Positions 1 to 9,159 of a DNA stretch of 64,000 bases are shown here, piece after piece. The translations under genes were made by a program, and so were the position numbers. Each line of letters begins with the position of its first letter. Position 1 is the stretch's first letter. Origin of the DNA: an uncultured Lachnospiraceae bacterium (GTDB lineage: Bacteria; Bacillota; Clostridia; Lachnospirales; Lachnospiraceae). The stretch covers positions 124,001 through 188,000 of the forward strand of contig CAJTTT010000002.1 of NCBI GenBank assembly GCA_910579285.1. Direction: 5' to 3'. Under the pieces are notes generated by a model. The model was not told the origin of the DNA. It ran no database searches and was given only the letters and a program-made list of their open reading frames with translations.

Positions 1-1298
1 CGGATCGTCCCCTGCATTTCCAGGGAAAGCAGATATTCCCGGTAATCGGCGAAACGCTCCTGCTGCACTTTTCTCGCCATGTTGGCCCGGTACATCTCGT
101 TCCGTTTCCTGTCATCTTCCGACAGACTTGTCACCTCGAAGAAGCCGCTGTGGTCCAACACCCGGATATACTGTTCCGGCGTACCGATCTCTGGAACGGC
201 CGTCCCCGCCGTCTGCGCACTCACAATCTCCCGCTCCGCCGGATTGTCATCCACGAACACCAGACTGTCCGGCAGGATGTTGAGCTCCTGCGCAATGGCA
301 GTGATATTGCTGCTCTTCGGCTCCCAGTTCGCCTTCATCAGCACGAAATCCTCCGGCTTGAGAACGCCCTCCGGGTGACTTAAGCCCGCGATGGCATTTT
401 CGTACTCATTTTTGGAGTTCACGGCCAGCATGACGCCAATCTCCTTCTGCGCCTTCACATAGCCCTGAAACTCCGAATAGACCTGTCCCATCGGCGTCTC
501 CTGCCCGATCTCCAGATTTTCCGGGCCGTCATCGCCAACAACGCCGCCCCAGAGCGTATTGTCCAAATCCAGAACAAGCGCCTTCCTGTTTCTGCCGAAA
601 ACCGATTTGATGATATTCGAAAGATTGTGGGCAAAGACAGGAACTGCCTGCATACAGCAGGCATATTTGTACATATGCCAGTACAAAGGATCCGCCCACC
701 TGTCAAGCCCGTAGGAGGCCGACAGATACTGGATGTCATGGATATAAAAATTCCCGTGCTCCCGCGCATACTGATAAAACTTCTCATTCAGCCTGTTGAT
801 AAAAGAGATCCGCCCCTGGGGAAATACCCCTTCCTGGTTGCCAAGCAGCCGGTAAAAGGGATACTCAAAATTGTTCTGGATCACAGGACAGTGATACACC
901 TGCGCTATCTTATCCCACATCAGCTGGAAATGGGCATACTGTTCCGAAAGCAGTTCCTCCACCCGCTCCGATGAATCTGAGACGGAAGGCCATGCCGTAA
1001 TATTCCGATTGGAAGTGTGGATAAAAATCAGATCCGGGGCAAACGAAAGAAGCTCCGGGTTATCGAACATCACATCCTGCCAGTATTGCGCATACTCCGA
1101 CTCATAGAACACAGGCCGGATGCCCTGATCCAGCAAAAACAGCTCCAGAATACGGATGATATCGTGGGTCGTGCTGCCTCCCAGAACCGCGATCCGCTTC
1201 TCCAGAAAATCGGACCGTTCCTCTGACAGCGCGCGTTTCAGCTTCTTTGACTTTTTTAAGATAAGCTCCCCATCGAAGGGGTATTCCAGTTCCCGCAT
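1..1298 (-). CDS. FkbH-like HAD-IIIC phosphatase-type protein (3' end cut by window edge)
   Basis: The frame is open from an ATG at 1298 to the left window edge, so about 432 residues are seen and the C-terminus is missing. Around residue 244 it carries the HAD motif DLDNTLWGG followed by VVGDDG, the signature of the FkbH/HAD-IIIC family. The N-terminal part (residues about 30-220) is the SGNH-like region usual in these proteins. Known relatives load glyceryl groups from 1,3-bisphosphoglycerate onto a carrier protein, or occur in polysaccharide loci with acyltransferases; which applies here is not decidable. The ATG at 1298 has GGGGAG five bases upstream; an in-frame ATG at 1313 is possible. 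The upstream gene on the same strand is an SGNH hydrolase ending at 1412. Family call is secure, substrate unknown. Confidence 0.85.
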   Translation of the reverse strand, partial: MRELEYPFDGELILKKSKKLKRALSEERSDFLEKRIAVLGGSTTHDIIRILELFLLDQGIRPVFYESEYAQYWQDVMFDNPELLSFAPDLIFIHTSNRNITAWPSVSDSSERVEELLSEQYAHFQLMWDKIAQVYHCPVIQNNFEYPFYRLLGNQEGVFPQGRISFINRLNEKFYQYAREHGNFYIHDIQYLSASYGLDRWADPLYWHMYKYACCMQAVPVFAHNLSNIIKSVFGRNRKALVLDLDNTLWGGVVGDDGPENLEIGQETPMGQVYSEFQGYVKAQKEIGVMLAVNSKNEYENAIAGLSHPEGVLKPEDFVLMKANWEPKSSNITAIAQELNILPDSLVFVDDNPAEREIVSAQTAGTAVPEIGTPEQYIRVLDHSGFFEVTSLSEDDRKRNEMYRANMARKVQQERFADYREYLLSLEMQGTI

Positions 1299-1354
1299 AA
1301 ATTCTCCCCGCATGTATCCTGCCTCTGCCGCCTTCTGACTCCGTTTATACGCGC

Positions 1355-1381
1355 AGAGGGCAGGTTTTGCACCTGCCCTCT
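1355..1381. terminator. 11-bp perfect hairpin between SGNH and FkbH-like genes
   Basis: AGAGGGCAGGT (1355-1365) and its exact complement (1371-1381) flank a five-base loop. It lies in the 113-bp gap between two minus-strand genes. No T-run follows on either strand, so it may be a weak terminator, an attenuator or an RNA-processing hairpin rather than a classical intrinsic terminator. Confidence 0.4.
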
Positions 1382-1411
1382 ATCATACCATATTTTACCT
1401 GATCTATGCAA

Positions 1412-2551
1412 TCATTCCTCCGGCGCATAATCATTGTAGATGATTTTTGCGATCTTCTCCGCATACACTCTGGCTCCCAGAGGCGTCATATGGATGCCGT
1501 CAGCCAGATACTGTTCCGCGGTACCCGCATCAATGCCGCTCTCCTCAAAGGCGTTGAAGAACATCACGCCCTCCTCCTCAAACAGCCCTGCCACATATCC
1601 TGCTCCTCTTGCGTAGGTAATCAATGGACCGTAACCGTAGTCCAGGGAATAGCCGTCACCGATAAACGTACTGCCGTTAAAGACCTGGCAGTAATGGGGG
1701 GCAACGATCAGAATCCCCGCATCCGGGAAACGTCCTTTCAGCCTGCTGACCGCATCTTCAAGCGCCCCGGTGTAGGTATGGGTGCCGTCCACCGCCAGCG
1801 TATCTCCTCCCTCCAGATATCTGCTGTTGGGAATCTGCCCGGTCAGAAAATCGTTTACCCCATACTCTATGATAAAGTAGTCCGTCTTGTCAAAATCGCA
1901 GGTGTCCAGCACATCGCCAGCCGCATAACCGTCAAAAATATCCGTGTTGATGTTGCCGAGAATCCCATTCACCACGCCAAGCAGGCATCTGGAATCCCAG
2001 GTCGCGAAATTGTACTGCTCATTCGGCTGAAGCGCCGCCGTGGTGCCGCCCATAGACATATTGTAGACCTTTGCGTTCAACTGCTCGCCGATGATGTCAG
2101 CCGCACCGCTCTCCGTCCGATCCCCGTCCATGATGCTGTCTCCCAGGATGACAATCTGCATATCGTAATTCTTGTCATCCTCCTCCGGAGCCGGCTCCTC
2201 CTTTTTCTCGTCCTTTTTTTCCTCTTTCTTCGCTGTGTTCTCCTGCTTTGTTATCTTGGCAGGCTCCTTCTCCTGATCCGCCTCGCTGGCCGCCGGAGCC
2301 GCTTCGCTCTCGGCTGTCACCACGGTGGATCCATCCCTCAGACTGCGCCACTCCTGCTTCAGTTCCTCCACTGTCTGGCGGTTCTGCTCCTCCAGCTCCA
2401 AACGCTGCCGTTCCACCTTCATCTGCGCCTGTCCATATACTATTTCAATGATCGCCAGAATACAAAAGCCAATCAAAACCACAAGCAGCATGTTGATATT
2501 CTGTCTGCCCCGTCTCGTATTTCCCATCTTTTTACCGACCTTTCCCTTCAT
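1412..2551 (-). CDS. Membrane-anchored SGNH/GDSL hydrolase
   Basis: This 379-residue protein has a basic N-terminus, one membrane segment at about residues 20-40, a coiled-coil stretch (about 42-72), a Glu/Lys/Ala-rich linker (about 80-130), and an extracellular SGNH domain. The nucleophile block is ILGDSIMDGD with Ser139; the C-terminal block DGIHMTPLG supplies Asp351 and His354. Such anchored SGNH proteins act as esterases or as acyl-transfer partners on cell-surface polysaccharides. It sits next to an FkbH-like gene and in a region with MBOAT acyltransferases, which fits acyl-group handling on a surface glycan. The start is uncertain: the ATG at 2551 has only a weak CAGG upstream, and an ATG at 2527 is an alternative. 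Confidence 0.8.
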   Translation of the reverse strand: MKGKVGKKMGNTRRGRQNINMLLVVLIGFCILAIIEIVYGQAQMKVERQRLELEEQNRQTVEELKQEWRSLRDGSTVVTAESEAAPAASEADQEKEPAKITKQENTAKKEEKKDEKKEEPAPEEDDKNYDMQIVILGDSIMDGDRTESGAADIIGEQLNAKVYNMSMGGTTAALQPNEQYNFATWDSRCLLGVVNGILGNINTDIFDGYAAGDVLDTCDFDKTDYFIIEYGVNDFLTGQIPNSRYLEGGDTLAVDGTHTYTGALEDAVSRLKGRFPDAGILIVAPHYCQVFNGSTFIGDGYSLDYGYGPLITYARGAGYVAGLFEEEGVMFFNAFEESGIDAGTAEQYLADGIHMTPLGARVYAEKIAKIIYNDYAPEE

Positions 2552-2702
2552 ACTAATAGTGCCTGTTTCTTATGCTCTATGTTAAAATAACGCCCTTTCC
2601 CCCGTAATCTATATATACTTTACCACATTTTTCCCGGTTTTCCTATGGCATGTGCCTGGAATTAAAAAAATCTTCCGTAAATCTTAATATGTTATGGTAT
2701 AT

Positions 2703-2708
2703 TATAAT
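2703..2708 (+). promoter_or_regulatory. Probable -10 element for the 2760 gene
   Basis: A perfect TATAAT lies 51 bases before the ATG at 2760 in the divergent gap between genes at 2551 and 2760. No good -35 hexamer is visible 16-18 bases upstream, so activator dependence or a different site is possible. Confidence 0.4.
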
Positions 2709-2759
2709 AGAGACAACTTAAAAATATGCGAAGCAATTCACTTACGAAAGGATAAGCCG

Positions 2760-4577
2760 ATGTCATTGATCAATCCGGGGGCGCAGCCAGCCGCACCCTC
2801 CTTCGGACATAGAGACAAACGAAATACCCGCCGGAACCTGCCCTCCTCTTTCCAGGGCAGTCTTCTTTTCCTTCTGCTCCTGACCGCATCTTACGCCCTT
2901 CTGCTGTTTTTTATAAAGCCGGTAGACGGCATAAACGATGACTGGGGCATGTACAGCATCCTCTCGGGCGCCTATACGGGAACACCTGACGCGCATGTCA
3001 TGTTTTTTCTCTATCCGCTCTCCTGGGCGCTTTCCAGACTCTATCGCCTGTGGAGCTTTGTTCCCTGGTACGGCCTCTTCCAGCACGCTGTGCAGATCCT
3101 CTGCCTTTTTACGGTTTACCGGCGCATTCTGCGGATCCGGCAGAGGCACAATCCCCAGGCCGCACTCTGGCCTCCTGCCCTGACCGCTTTTATCCTGTTA
3201 TTTTTCATTATGAATCTGAACGTAATGGCGGAAGCGCAGTACACGACGACGGCAGGACTGGCGGCGGCCGCCGCGCTGTTTTGTTTTATCACTTCCCGCA
3301 TCAATCAATCGAATATCGGGTTTTTTCTGGATAACATACCGACCCTTCTCCTGGCTTGGGTCTCCTTCAGCATGCGCCAGAATATTTTTTATCTCATGGT
3401 GCCTATGGCCGGCATGCTCTGGCTCTCCAAATGGATGATCGCCTTCAAAAATGAATACGAGGACGCCGCCGTCAAGCTCCTCGGCTTCGCCCTGTTTCTC
3501 GGTGCAGGCATGGGGGTGCTCTGGGGCGCGAACGCCGCCGCCTATTCCTCCTCCGAATGGTCTGATTTCAGAAAAATCAACCACTATCGGGAGCGGGTAG
3601 GAGATTTCTACGGCTGGCCTGCCTACGAGGAATGCCCGGACGACTTAGCGGCAATGGGCCTGGATGAGGAGGCTTATCTGTATCGGATGAGCGGCGCGCC
3701 GCATATCGGATACGATATGTCTGTCTCCGACTGGAAACAGATGCATGATCTTGCCAGACGCTGTTATCTGGCCCGCACGAGCCTTTCGGAACGGATGAAA
3801 AATATGGCGGTTTCCGCCGTGAACGTGTTTTTTTACCAGGACGGCATGCAGCCCGCCAATCTGCTTACGGGCCTGCTCCTGCTCCTGACCCCCGTGCTGA
3901 TCTTTTTAGAGCGCAACGCCCGCGCACTGTTCGTCTACCTGATGTATCTGTTCGGGCGGTGTGTGAGCTGGGGCTATGTGCTCTACGAGGGCCGTTTCCC
4001 CAAGCGCATCGTCCAGCCGCTGATTACCGTGGATTTCCTGATCCTTCTGGGAATCATCCTCGCTTTTAATCTGCTGGCTTCGGAAAGCCGCAGGCGGTAT
4101 TATGTGATTCTCCCCCTGCTCTGCTGTCTCAGTTTTTTCTCCGTGTATGTCACGCACCGGGATGTGGCTGAAAGTTACCGCGTCCACGAGAAGACCTGGC
4201 AGGAGCTTCGGGAATACTGCAGCGCCCACCCGGACAATTTCTACATATGGACTTACGGTTCGGGAACGCTGGAGCACTTTTACGAGACGCCCTTTGGCCG
4301 CGGGCAGGATACATACCAGAATTTTATCTACACTAACTGGGGCGTAATCTGCAACCCCAACACACAAAAAAAGCTCGATGCCCACGGAATCGGCAATTTC
4401 GGCCGGGATCTGGTGGACAGTGAGCATGTGTACTTTATTCTGCAGGAGGCCCCTTACAACGAGGAACACCCTGTCATCATGTATTTCAGACATACTTACC
4501 GGGCTGGTCTTGCTGTCGCCGATACCTTTACCGCAGGGGATACCACTTATATGGTATACCAGCTCTATCCCCTGTAA
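2760..4577 (+). CDS. Polytopic membrane protein, GT-C-like (DUF6056-type)
   Basis: This 605-residue protein has about ten to twelve hydrophobic segments between residues 30 and 470 and a soluble C-terminal part of about 130 residues. After the first membrane segment comes an acidic GINDDWG motif, the place where GT-C glycosyltransferases keep their catalytic or metal-binding acidic residues. General layout resembles the DUF6056 family found in bacterial glycan loci; a direct function is not known. I take the ATG at 2760, which follows AAAGGA at good spacing, rather than the longer frame from 2694. It is a single-gene unit whose 3' end overlaps the convergent gene at 4565 by 13 bp. Possible roles are a lipid-linked sugar transferase that adds side branches, or a polymerase. 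The family assignment is from memory of motif and topology. Confidence 0.65.
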   Translation: MSLINPGAQPAAPSFGHRDKRNTRRNLPSSFQGSLLFLLLLTASYALLLFFIKPVDGINDDWGMYSILSGAYTGTPDAHVMFFLYPLSWALSRLYRLWSFVPWYGLFQHAVQILCLFTVYRRILRIRQRHNPQAALWPPALTAFILLFFIMNLNVMAEAQYTTTAGLAAAAALFCFITSRINQSNIGFFLDNIPTLLLAWVSFSMRQNIFYLMVPMAGMLWLSKWMIAFKNEYEDAAVKLLGFALFLGAGMGVLWGANAAAYSSSEWSDFRKINHYRERVGDFYGWPAYEECPDDLAAMGLDEEAYLYRMSGAPHIGYDMSVSDWKQMHDLARRCYLARTSLSERMKNMAVSAVNVFFYQDGMQPANLLTGLLLLLTPVLIFLERNARALFVYLMYLFGRCVSWGYVLYEGRFPKRIVQPLITVDFLILLGIILAFNLLASESRRRYYVILPLLCCLSFFSVYVTHRDVAESYRVHEKTWQELREYCSAHPDNFYIWTYGSGTLEHFYETPFGRGQDTYQNFIYTNWGVICNPNTQKKLDAHGIGNFGRDLVDSEHVYFILQEAPYNEEHPVIMYFRHTYRAGLAVADTFTAGDTTYMVYQLYPL

Positions 4578-6424
4578 GACCGGCTCTCCGCCGGCGCCCT
4601 GCTGCGTCCGAACAGCAGCAGCGACAGCGCCGTAACCGACAGCATCAGCGGATATACATAGCGGGTCAGCACGCAGGGGCCCAGAAGCAGCGTCCCTGCA
4701 AGCGCCAGCAGATATACCGCCGGAAGCAGCAGCGCCGTTTTTTTCAGCCCGATGCAGCACAGACAGTAAAACAGGAGCAGATAGCAGTAAAAGGCCGGCT
4801 GCATCACAAGCGCCACAGGCGGGCAGTACCGCCACAGTTCGCCGCCAGCCGCAAAATACCTGTAGAGGGACTGCAATGGCTGCAGCCTCTGATGTCTCAC
4901 ATAGCCCGGCGCAAGCGCCTCCATGTAGGACTGCTGGTCGCTTGGATAGGTAATCTGCAGATACCCTTTCGCATAAGAGTACACATCGTCCAGATACGTC
5001 ACATCCGTCAGATCCCACATGCCCTTATTTTTCAAAAGAAATGCCTGCAAATACTCTCCCGGATAGCGAAGTCCCAGGGACACCCACTCCCCGGCGAAAA
5101 TACGCAGTGTCTCCCTGTCCCCTGCAATATCCTTCTTGCTCCTGTCCGCAATGGCAGGCACATATTCCGGCAGATTTTCTCCCCACACTGCGGCAAGGGC
5201 TTCTCTGTCCTCCTGGGTCAGTTCCTCCTCGTGATGCTGCACTGCCCTGGCAATCTGCTGGGCCGGCACACTGAGCATTTCCCTGGCATAAGTGCTGCTG
5301 GTGGCCGAAACCGCCTGCACCATCAGCGTGTTAACAGTCAGGTACAGCAGGAAAGCCGCCCCGTGAAACGCACATGCCTGTCTGAAAAAAGGTTTCCTGC
5401 GAAGTGAAAAGAAAGAAGCCGCAAGCACATATAAAATCCAGGCATAAACACTGTTGTTGCGGAACAAGAGCAATAACGCCGTCAGGGCCGTATAGCGGAC
5501 AAACCAGCCGGTTCCCGGCTTTTCCTCCCCCACTGACAGCTCATAGGCAAATGCCGTAAACACCATTGTAAGCGCCGCATATATGGTATCTTTCGTGATG
5601 GAGACCGCCAGCATTCCGTGGGTTGGAAAAACCGCCGCACACAGGACGAAAACATAGCAGAGCCATCTCGACACGCCGCGTCTGGCAAGAAAACAATAGA
5701 CATAGGAAAAACAGGCCGCCACGATGGCCATCTGTATCAGAGAATAAGCCGCCAGACCCGCACGGTCCGCATTCGGCAGGAAAGACAGGAGCTCTCCCAG
5801 CGTCAGACATCCTTTCAGCATCAACGTGTGAATCAGCGGATGATGGGTCGTCAGACCGCTGATCCGAATCTGGTCAAGCTGGGGAATCACATCATAGGCC
5901 ATAATTGCCGGATAATAAGTGGCAAAGGGAATGCAGAAGCCGCCAAAAACCAGCGCAAAAGCGCCCCAGAAAGAACCTTTCCGCACGGCGTTTACATCTG
6001 CCGCAGCCGCGCCTTTTTCTGACACATCTGTCAGTTTTTCAATCTGCCGATTTGACAGAAAAAAGAGCCTGTTCAGCCCTGCAAAGGCCGCGGGCGTAAA
6101 GCAGACTGTCCACAAAACCGCCTCCGGCGCGCCGGCAATTCCCGGATGGCTGTAAAAAAGCCCCAGCACCTGCAGCGCGGTAAATCCAGCCGCCAGAATG
6201 ATCCGCACAGGCACGGAAAAAAGAACATTCTCCTGAAACAGCGCCCCTTTCCACAGGCAGTACAGCCCGAATAGCAGCGCCAGCGGGAAAATTCCCATTG
6301 TATACACACTGCCCTGCGCCCGGAGAAGCAAAAAAATGCGCACCGCGCAGATAAGCGGCAAAATCGCAGCCGCACCCGACAGCGCCAGTTCCCTCGCCGA
6401 ACCGTTTTTTCTTATACGTTCCAT
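4565..6424 (-). CDS. Large polytopic membrane protein (DUF6020-like)
   Basis: This 619-residue protein has about twelve to fourteen membrane segments. It contains the block MAYDVIPQLDQI followed by TTHHPLIHT near residue 200, which I associate with the DUF6020 family of Firmicutes surface-glycan membrane proteins. The histidines and acidic residues after an early membrane segment suggest a GT-C-like active site. Function is otherwise unknown. The start at 6424 has GGGAG seven bases upstream; the open frame extends to 6487 but that start has no ribosome site. It is probably cotranscribed with the GT2 gene upstream (6526-7458), with a hairpin in between. Polyprenyl-phosphate GT2 enzymes commonly supply the lipid-linked sugar donor used by such GT-C proteins, so the pair may form a modification unit. 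Confidence 0.65.
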   Translation of the reverse strand: MERIRKNGSARELALSGAAAILPLICAVRIFLLLRAQGSVYTMGIFPLALLFGLYCLWKGALFQENVLFSVPVRIILAAGFTALQVLGLFYSHPGIAGAPEAVLWTVCFTPAAFAGLNRLFFLSNRQIEKLTDVSEKGAAAADVNAVRKGSFWGAFALVFGGFCIPFATYYPAIMAYDVIPQLDQIRISGLTTHHPLIHTLMLKGCLTLGELLSFLPNADRAGLAAYSLIQMAIVAACFSYVYCFLARRGVSRWLCYVFVLCAAVFPTHGMLAVSITKDTIYAALTMVFTAFAYELSVGEEKPGTGWFVRYTALTALLLLFRNNSVYAWILYVLAASFFSLRRKPFFRQACAFHGAAFLLYLTVNTLMVQAVSATSSTYAREMLSVPAQQIARAVQHHEEELTQEDREALAAVWGENLPEYVPAIADRSKKDIAGDRETLRIFAGEWVSLGLRYPGEYLQAFLLKNKGMWDLTDVTYLDDVYSYAKGYLQITYPSDQQSYMEALAPGYVRHQRLQPLQSLYRYFAAGGELWRYCPPVALVMQPAFYCYLLLFYCLCCIGLKKTALLLPAVYLLALAGTLLLGPCVLTRYVYPLMLSVTALSLLLFGRSRAPAESRSYRG

Positions 6425-6476
6425 CCTCTGTCTCCCTTTTTCGTCCAAAAATATTTCCTGCCTGTGCATAACCAAA

Positions 6477-6501
6477 GGCATGTCCAATCACTGAACATGC
6501 C
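6477..6501 (-). terminator. Weak hairpin after GT2 gene
   Basis: GGCATGT (6477-6483) pairs with ACATGCC (6495-6501) across an 11-base loop. On the minus strand it follows the GT2 stop by 24 bases, but only three T residues follow, so termination is doubtful. Confidence 0.3.
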
Positions 6502-6525
6502 CCGCCAGTTTATGCGCACACCGTT

Positions 6526-7458
6526 TTACTTCTCCCGCAGATGTCTCGTCACAAGAGTCAGCCGGTATTCAAAGTCCCGCCTGTTTTTCAGCGCCATATT
6601 AGACAGCATCAGTCCCGCAAACAGAGACTGCAGCGCCGCCAGACCAATAATCCCGCATACAATGAGCGTGGGGAACCTGTCCACCAGCCCTGTTTCAAAG
6701 TAGGTAATCAGAATCGGGATAAAGAGCACCACCGCCAGCAGCATAAGAATAATCGAACACAGTCCGAAAAAGCCGAAGGGTTTGTAATCCCGGTAAAGTT
6801 TCATAATCGTGTGGAGCACCTTGTAGCCATCCGAAAATGTATTCAGTTTCGATTCGCTGCCCTCGGGTCTGTCCCGGTAGTCTACAATCACATTCTCAAT
6901 CTGCATATTGTTGTAGACCGCATGGATGGTCATCTCCGTCTCAATCTCAAAGCCCGTGGAAAGCACGGGGAATGTCTTTACAAAGCCATAGCTGAACGCG
7001 CGGTATCCCGTCATAATGTCCTTGATGTCGCAGTGGAAAAGCCGGTTGATGCTGCCGCGCACGATGGAATTTCCAAAATTGTGGAACGGCCTTTTATTCT
7101 CCGTAAAGTAAGTGGAGGAAAGCCTGTCCCCCACAACCATGTCCGCATTGTTCTGAAGTACCTTATCCGCCATCTCCCTGGCATATTCCATAGGATAGGT
7201 GTCGTCGCCATCCACCATAATGTAACACTCCGCCTCTATTTCCCGGAACATTCTGCGGATCACATTGCCTTTTCCCTGCATGTGTTCATATCGGATCACC
7301 GCCCCAGCCTCTCTCGCAAGCTCCACCGTGCGGTCGCTGGAATTATTGTCATAAACATAGACTACCGCCTCGGGCAGCGCCTCCCTGGCGTCCCGCACCA
7401 CCTTCGCGATGGTCTTTTCCTCATTATAACAGGGAATTAATACTGCTATTTTATCCAT
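6526..7458 (-). CDS. GT2 polyprenyl-phosphate glycosyltransferase
   Basis: The 310-residue product begins with a GT-A domain: IPCYNEEKT at the N-terminus, DNNSSDRT, and the metal-binding DGDDTYP block near residue 85. Two hydrophobic segments lie at about residues 228-290. This layout is that of DPM/DPG-type enzymes, which move a sugar from a nucleotide donor to undecaprenyl or dolichyl phosphate on the inner membrane face. The ATG has GGAG seven bases upstream. The downstream DUF6020-like membrane protein is a plausible user of the lipid-linked sugar. Sugar identity cannot be read from sequence. Confidence 0.85.
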   Translation of the reverse strand: MDKIAVLIPCYNEEKTIAKVVRDAREALPEAVVYVYDNNSSDRTVELAREAGAVIRYEHMQGKGNVIRRMFREIEAECYIMVDGDDTYPMEYAREMADKVLQNNADMVVGDRLSSTYFTENKRPFHNFGNSIVRGSINRLFHCDIKDIMTGYRAFSYGFVKTFPVLSTGFEIETEMTIHAVYNNMQIENVIVDYRDRPEGSESKLNTFSDGYKVLHTIMKLYRDYKPFGFFGLCSIILMLLAVVLFIPILITYFETGLVDRFPTLIVCGIIGLAALQSLFAGLMLSNMALKNRRDFEYRLTLVTRHLREK

Positions 7459-7528
7459 TCTCCGTCTCCCGTATTTTTAATCTTATTTTTAAGTTTACCA
7501 CAGTTTCCCAGTCTTTACTATCTGATTT

Positions 7529-9073
7529 TCAAAACCCTTGATAGATAAACTCTGACGCGCTGTAACCCGGCCCATAATATCCGAGCAGAATGACCGCAAA
7601 CAGAAGCATATACCACAACATCCAGCGCAGAGGCAGCGGCTTTTTCGAAACCCATTCCCGCACCGGCTCCTTTCTCTGTTTCAGCGACACCGCCCACAGA
7701 AGCAGAAGTGACAGCACTGTCACCACTGTCTCGATCCCGTCAAGACCGAGCTGTAACAGGGAGCCATCCCAGAGAATCTGCGGATTCCACACCCCCACCG
7801 CCCCTCTCAGCATGGCCAGCGCGTCACCCACAGAGGCGGCGCGGAAAAACAGATCACCGATACACACAAGAAAGAAGGTCCGCAGGATACGGACGCCGTT
7901 TAAAACCCATCCCTCCCCGCTCAAATGAAGCCGTTCATTCAGACGTGCGAAGGGCGGCGCAAGCAGCTCCTCCATCACAATATAAAACCAGTGCAGCAGC
8001 CCGGAACCGATCACAAACTTCCAGTCTCCGCCGTGCCAGACGCCCACCGTCAGCCACAGAATGAACATGGCCGCAAACGTGGCGTACTGTTTTCCACGCT
8101 TTTTCCCACATTTCTTTTTCAAGGACTGGTTCAGATTCGTAAAGAGCCTGGAACGAAGGAGCGGATAAAAGACATAGTCCTTCATCCACACGCCAAGCGT
8201 AATATGCCATCTGCGCCAGTACTCCGCCACGCTCTTTGCAAAAAAGGGCGTCTGAAAGTTTTCCGGCAGGACGATGCCCAGACTCTGCGACAGCCCAAGC
8301 ACAATATCCATACAGCCGGAAAAATCCGTGTAAAGCTGGAATGCGTAGCAGACGGTGGCCACCCAGATATACGCACCCGGATACCCCTCATAGTCCCCGT
8401 AAACCGTATTCACTAAAACACCGAGCCGCTCGGCAATCACCAGCTTCTTAAAAAACCCCCATGCCATGCGCTGTAAGCCCCGCGTCACCCGCTGGTAATC
8501 AAAATCATGGGGCGCAAAAAACTGTTCCGCATGCTCCCTGTACTTTAAGATCGGCCCGGAAACCAGATTGGGGAAATACAGCCCATAAAGGGCCAGCTTC
8601 AAGACGTTCTTCTGATGCGCCGCAAGCCCATAATAGACATCGATCACATATCCCAAAAGAGAAAAGGTATAGAAACTCACGCCCAGAGGCACAAGAAAGT
8701 CCACACCGGCAATCAGCCTGTCCGGCCCGCCGAAAAGATGCACCACACCGTCCACGGTATTGATGAAAAAATTCACATATTTGAGGGCAAAAAGAATGCC
8801 TATATTGACCAATATGGTCATCAGCAAAATCCCCCTGCGCCTCCCTGCCGCCTCCGCCTGCGCCGCTTCAAGCAGTGCGGTCCCAATATAACAGGCTCCC
8901 ACAGAGACAAACGGATAGATAACCAGCGCCCCCTGCCCCGCAAGGAGACAGTACGCCACACTGCAAAGCAAAAGAAATCCCCACTGGAACCTACGGGGAA
9001 TGCTGTAATATACGACTAATAAAACGGTAAAAAAACACAAAAAATAAAAGGAAGTGATACCCATATTATTCAT
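7529..9073 (-). CDS. MBOAT-family O-acyltransferase (AlgI/DltB-like)
   Basis: This 514-residue membrane protein has about ten to twelve hydrophobic segments. It carries the family blocks YWRRWHITLG and, later, VWHGGDW, whose His347 is the expected catalytic histidine of membrane-bound O-acyltransferases. AlgI/DltB-like members pass an acyl group, usually acetyl, across the membrane to extracytoplasmic polysaccharide. No SGNH partner directly follows on this strand, unlike the pairs at 10.7-13.2 kb and 51.7-54.1 kb; one may be shared in trans. The ATG at 9073 has GGAGG only three bases upstream, and an in-frame ATG at 9064 is a good alternative. The gene diverges from a GtrII-like gene at 9160. 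Confidence 0.88.
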   Translation of the reverse strand: MNNMGITSFYFLCFFTVLLVVYYSIPRRFQWGFLLLCSVAYCLLAGQGALVIYPFVSVGACYIGTALLEAAQAEAAGRRRGILLMTILVNIGILFALKYVNFFINTVDGVVHLFGGPDRLIAGVDFLVPLGVSFYTFSLLGYVIDVYYGLAAHQKNVLKLALYGLYFPNLVSGPILKYREHAEQFFAPHDFDYQRVTRGLQRMAWGFFKKLVIAERLGVLVNTVYGDYEGYPGAYIWVATVCYAFQLYTDFSGCMDIVLGLSQSLGIVLPENFQTPFFAKSVAEYWRRWHITLGVWMKDYVFYPLLRSRLFTNLNQSLKKKCGKKRGKQYATFAAMFILWLTVGVWHGGDWKFVIGSGLLHWFYIVMEELLAPPFARLNERLHLSGEGWVLNGVRILRTFFLVCIGDLFFRAASVGDALAMLRGAVGVWNPQILWDGSLLQLGLDGIETVVTVLSLLLLWAVSLKQRKEPVREWVSKKPLPLRWMLWYMLLFAVILLGYYGPGYSASEFIYQGF

Positions 9074-9101
9074 CCGCCTCCGCTTTCACTATAGCACATG
9101 G

Positions 9102-9130
9102 TTGTAAATATTTCCACAATACAGTAAAAT
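9102..9130 (+). promoter_or_regulatory. Sigma-A-like promoter for the GtrII-like gene
   Basis: TTGTAA (9102-9107) and TAAAAT (9125-9130) are separated by exactly 17 bases. The predicted start point is about 23 bases before the ATG at 9160, leaving a short leader with GGAGG at 9144-9148. Confidence 0.65.
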
Positions 9131-9159
9131 AATTAGCAGAAACGGAGGATACATCACCT

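Noticed and set aside
1406..2590. 394-residue plus-strand open frame opposite the SGNH gene
   Set aside because: Its translation is a reverse-frame shadow of the SGNH gene, rich in His, Arg and Leu without domain motifs.
3906..5018. 370-residue minus-strand open frame spanning the convergent gene ends at 4.57 kb
   Set aside because: It overlaps two real membrane protein genes in other frames, and its Cys/Ala-rich translation has no recognisable domain.
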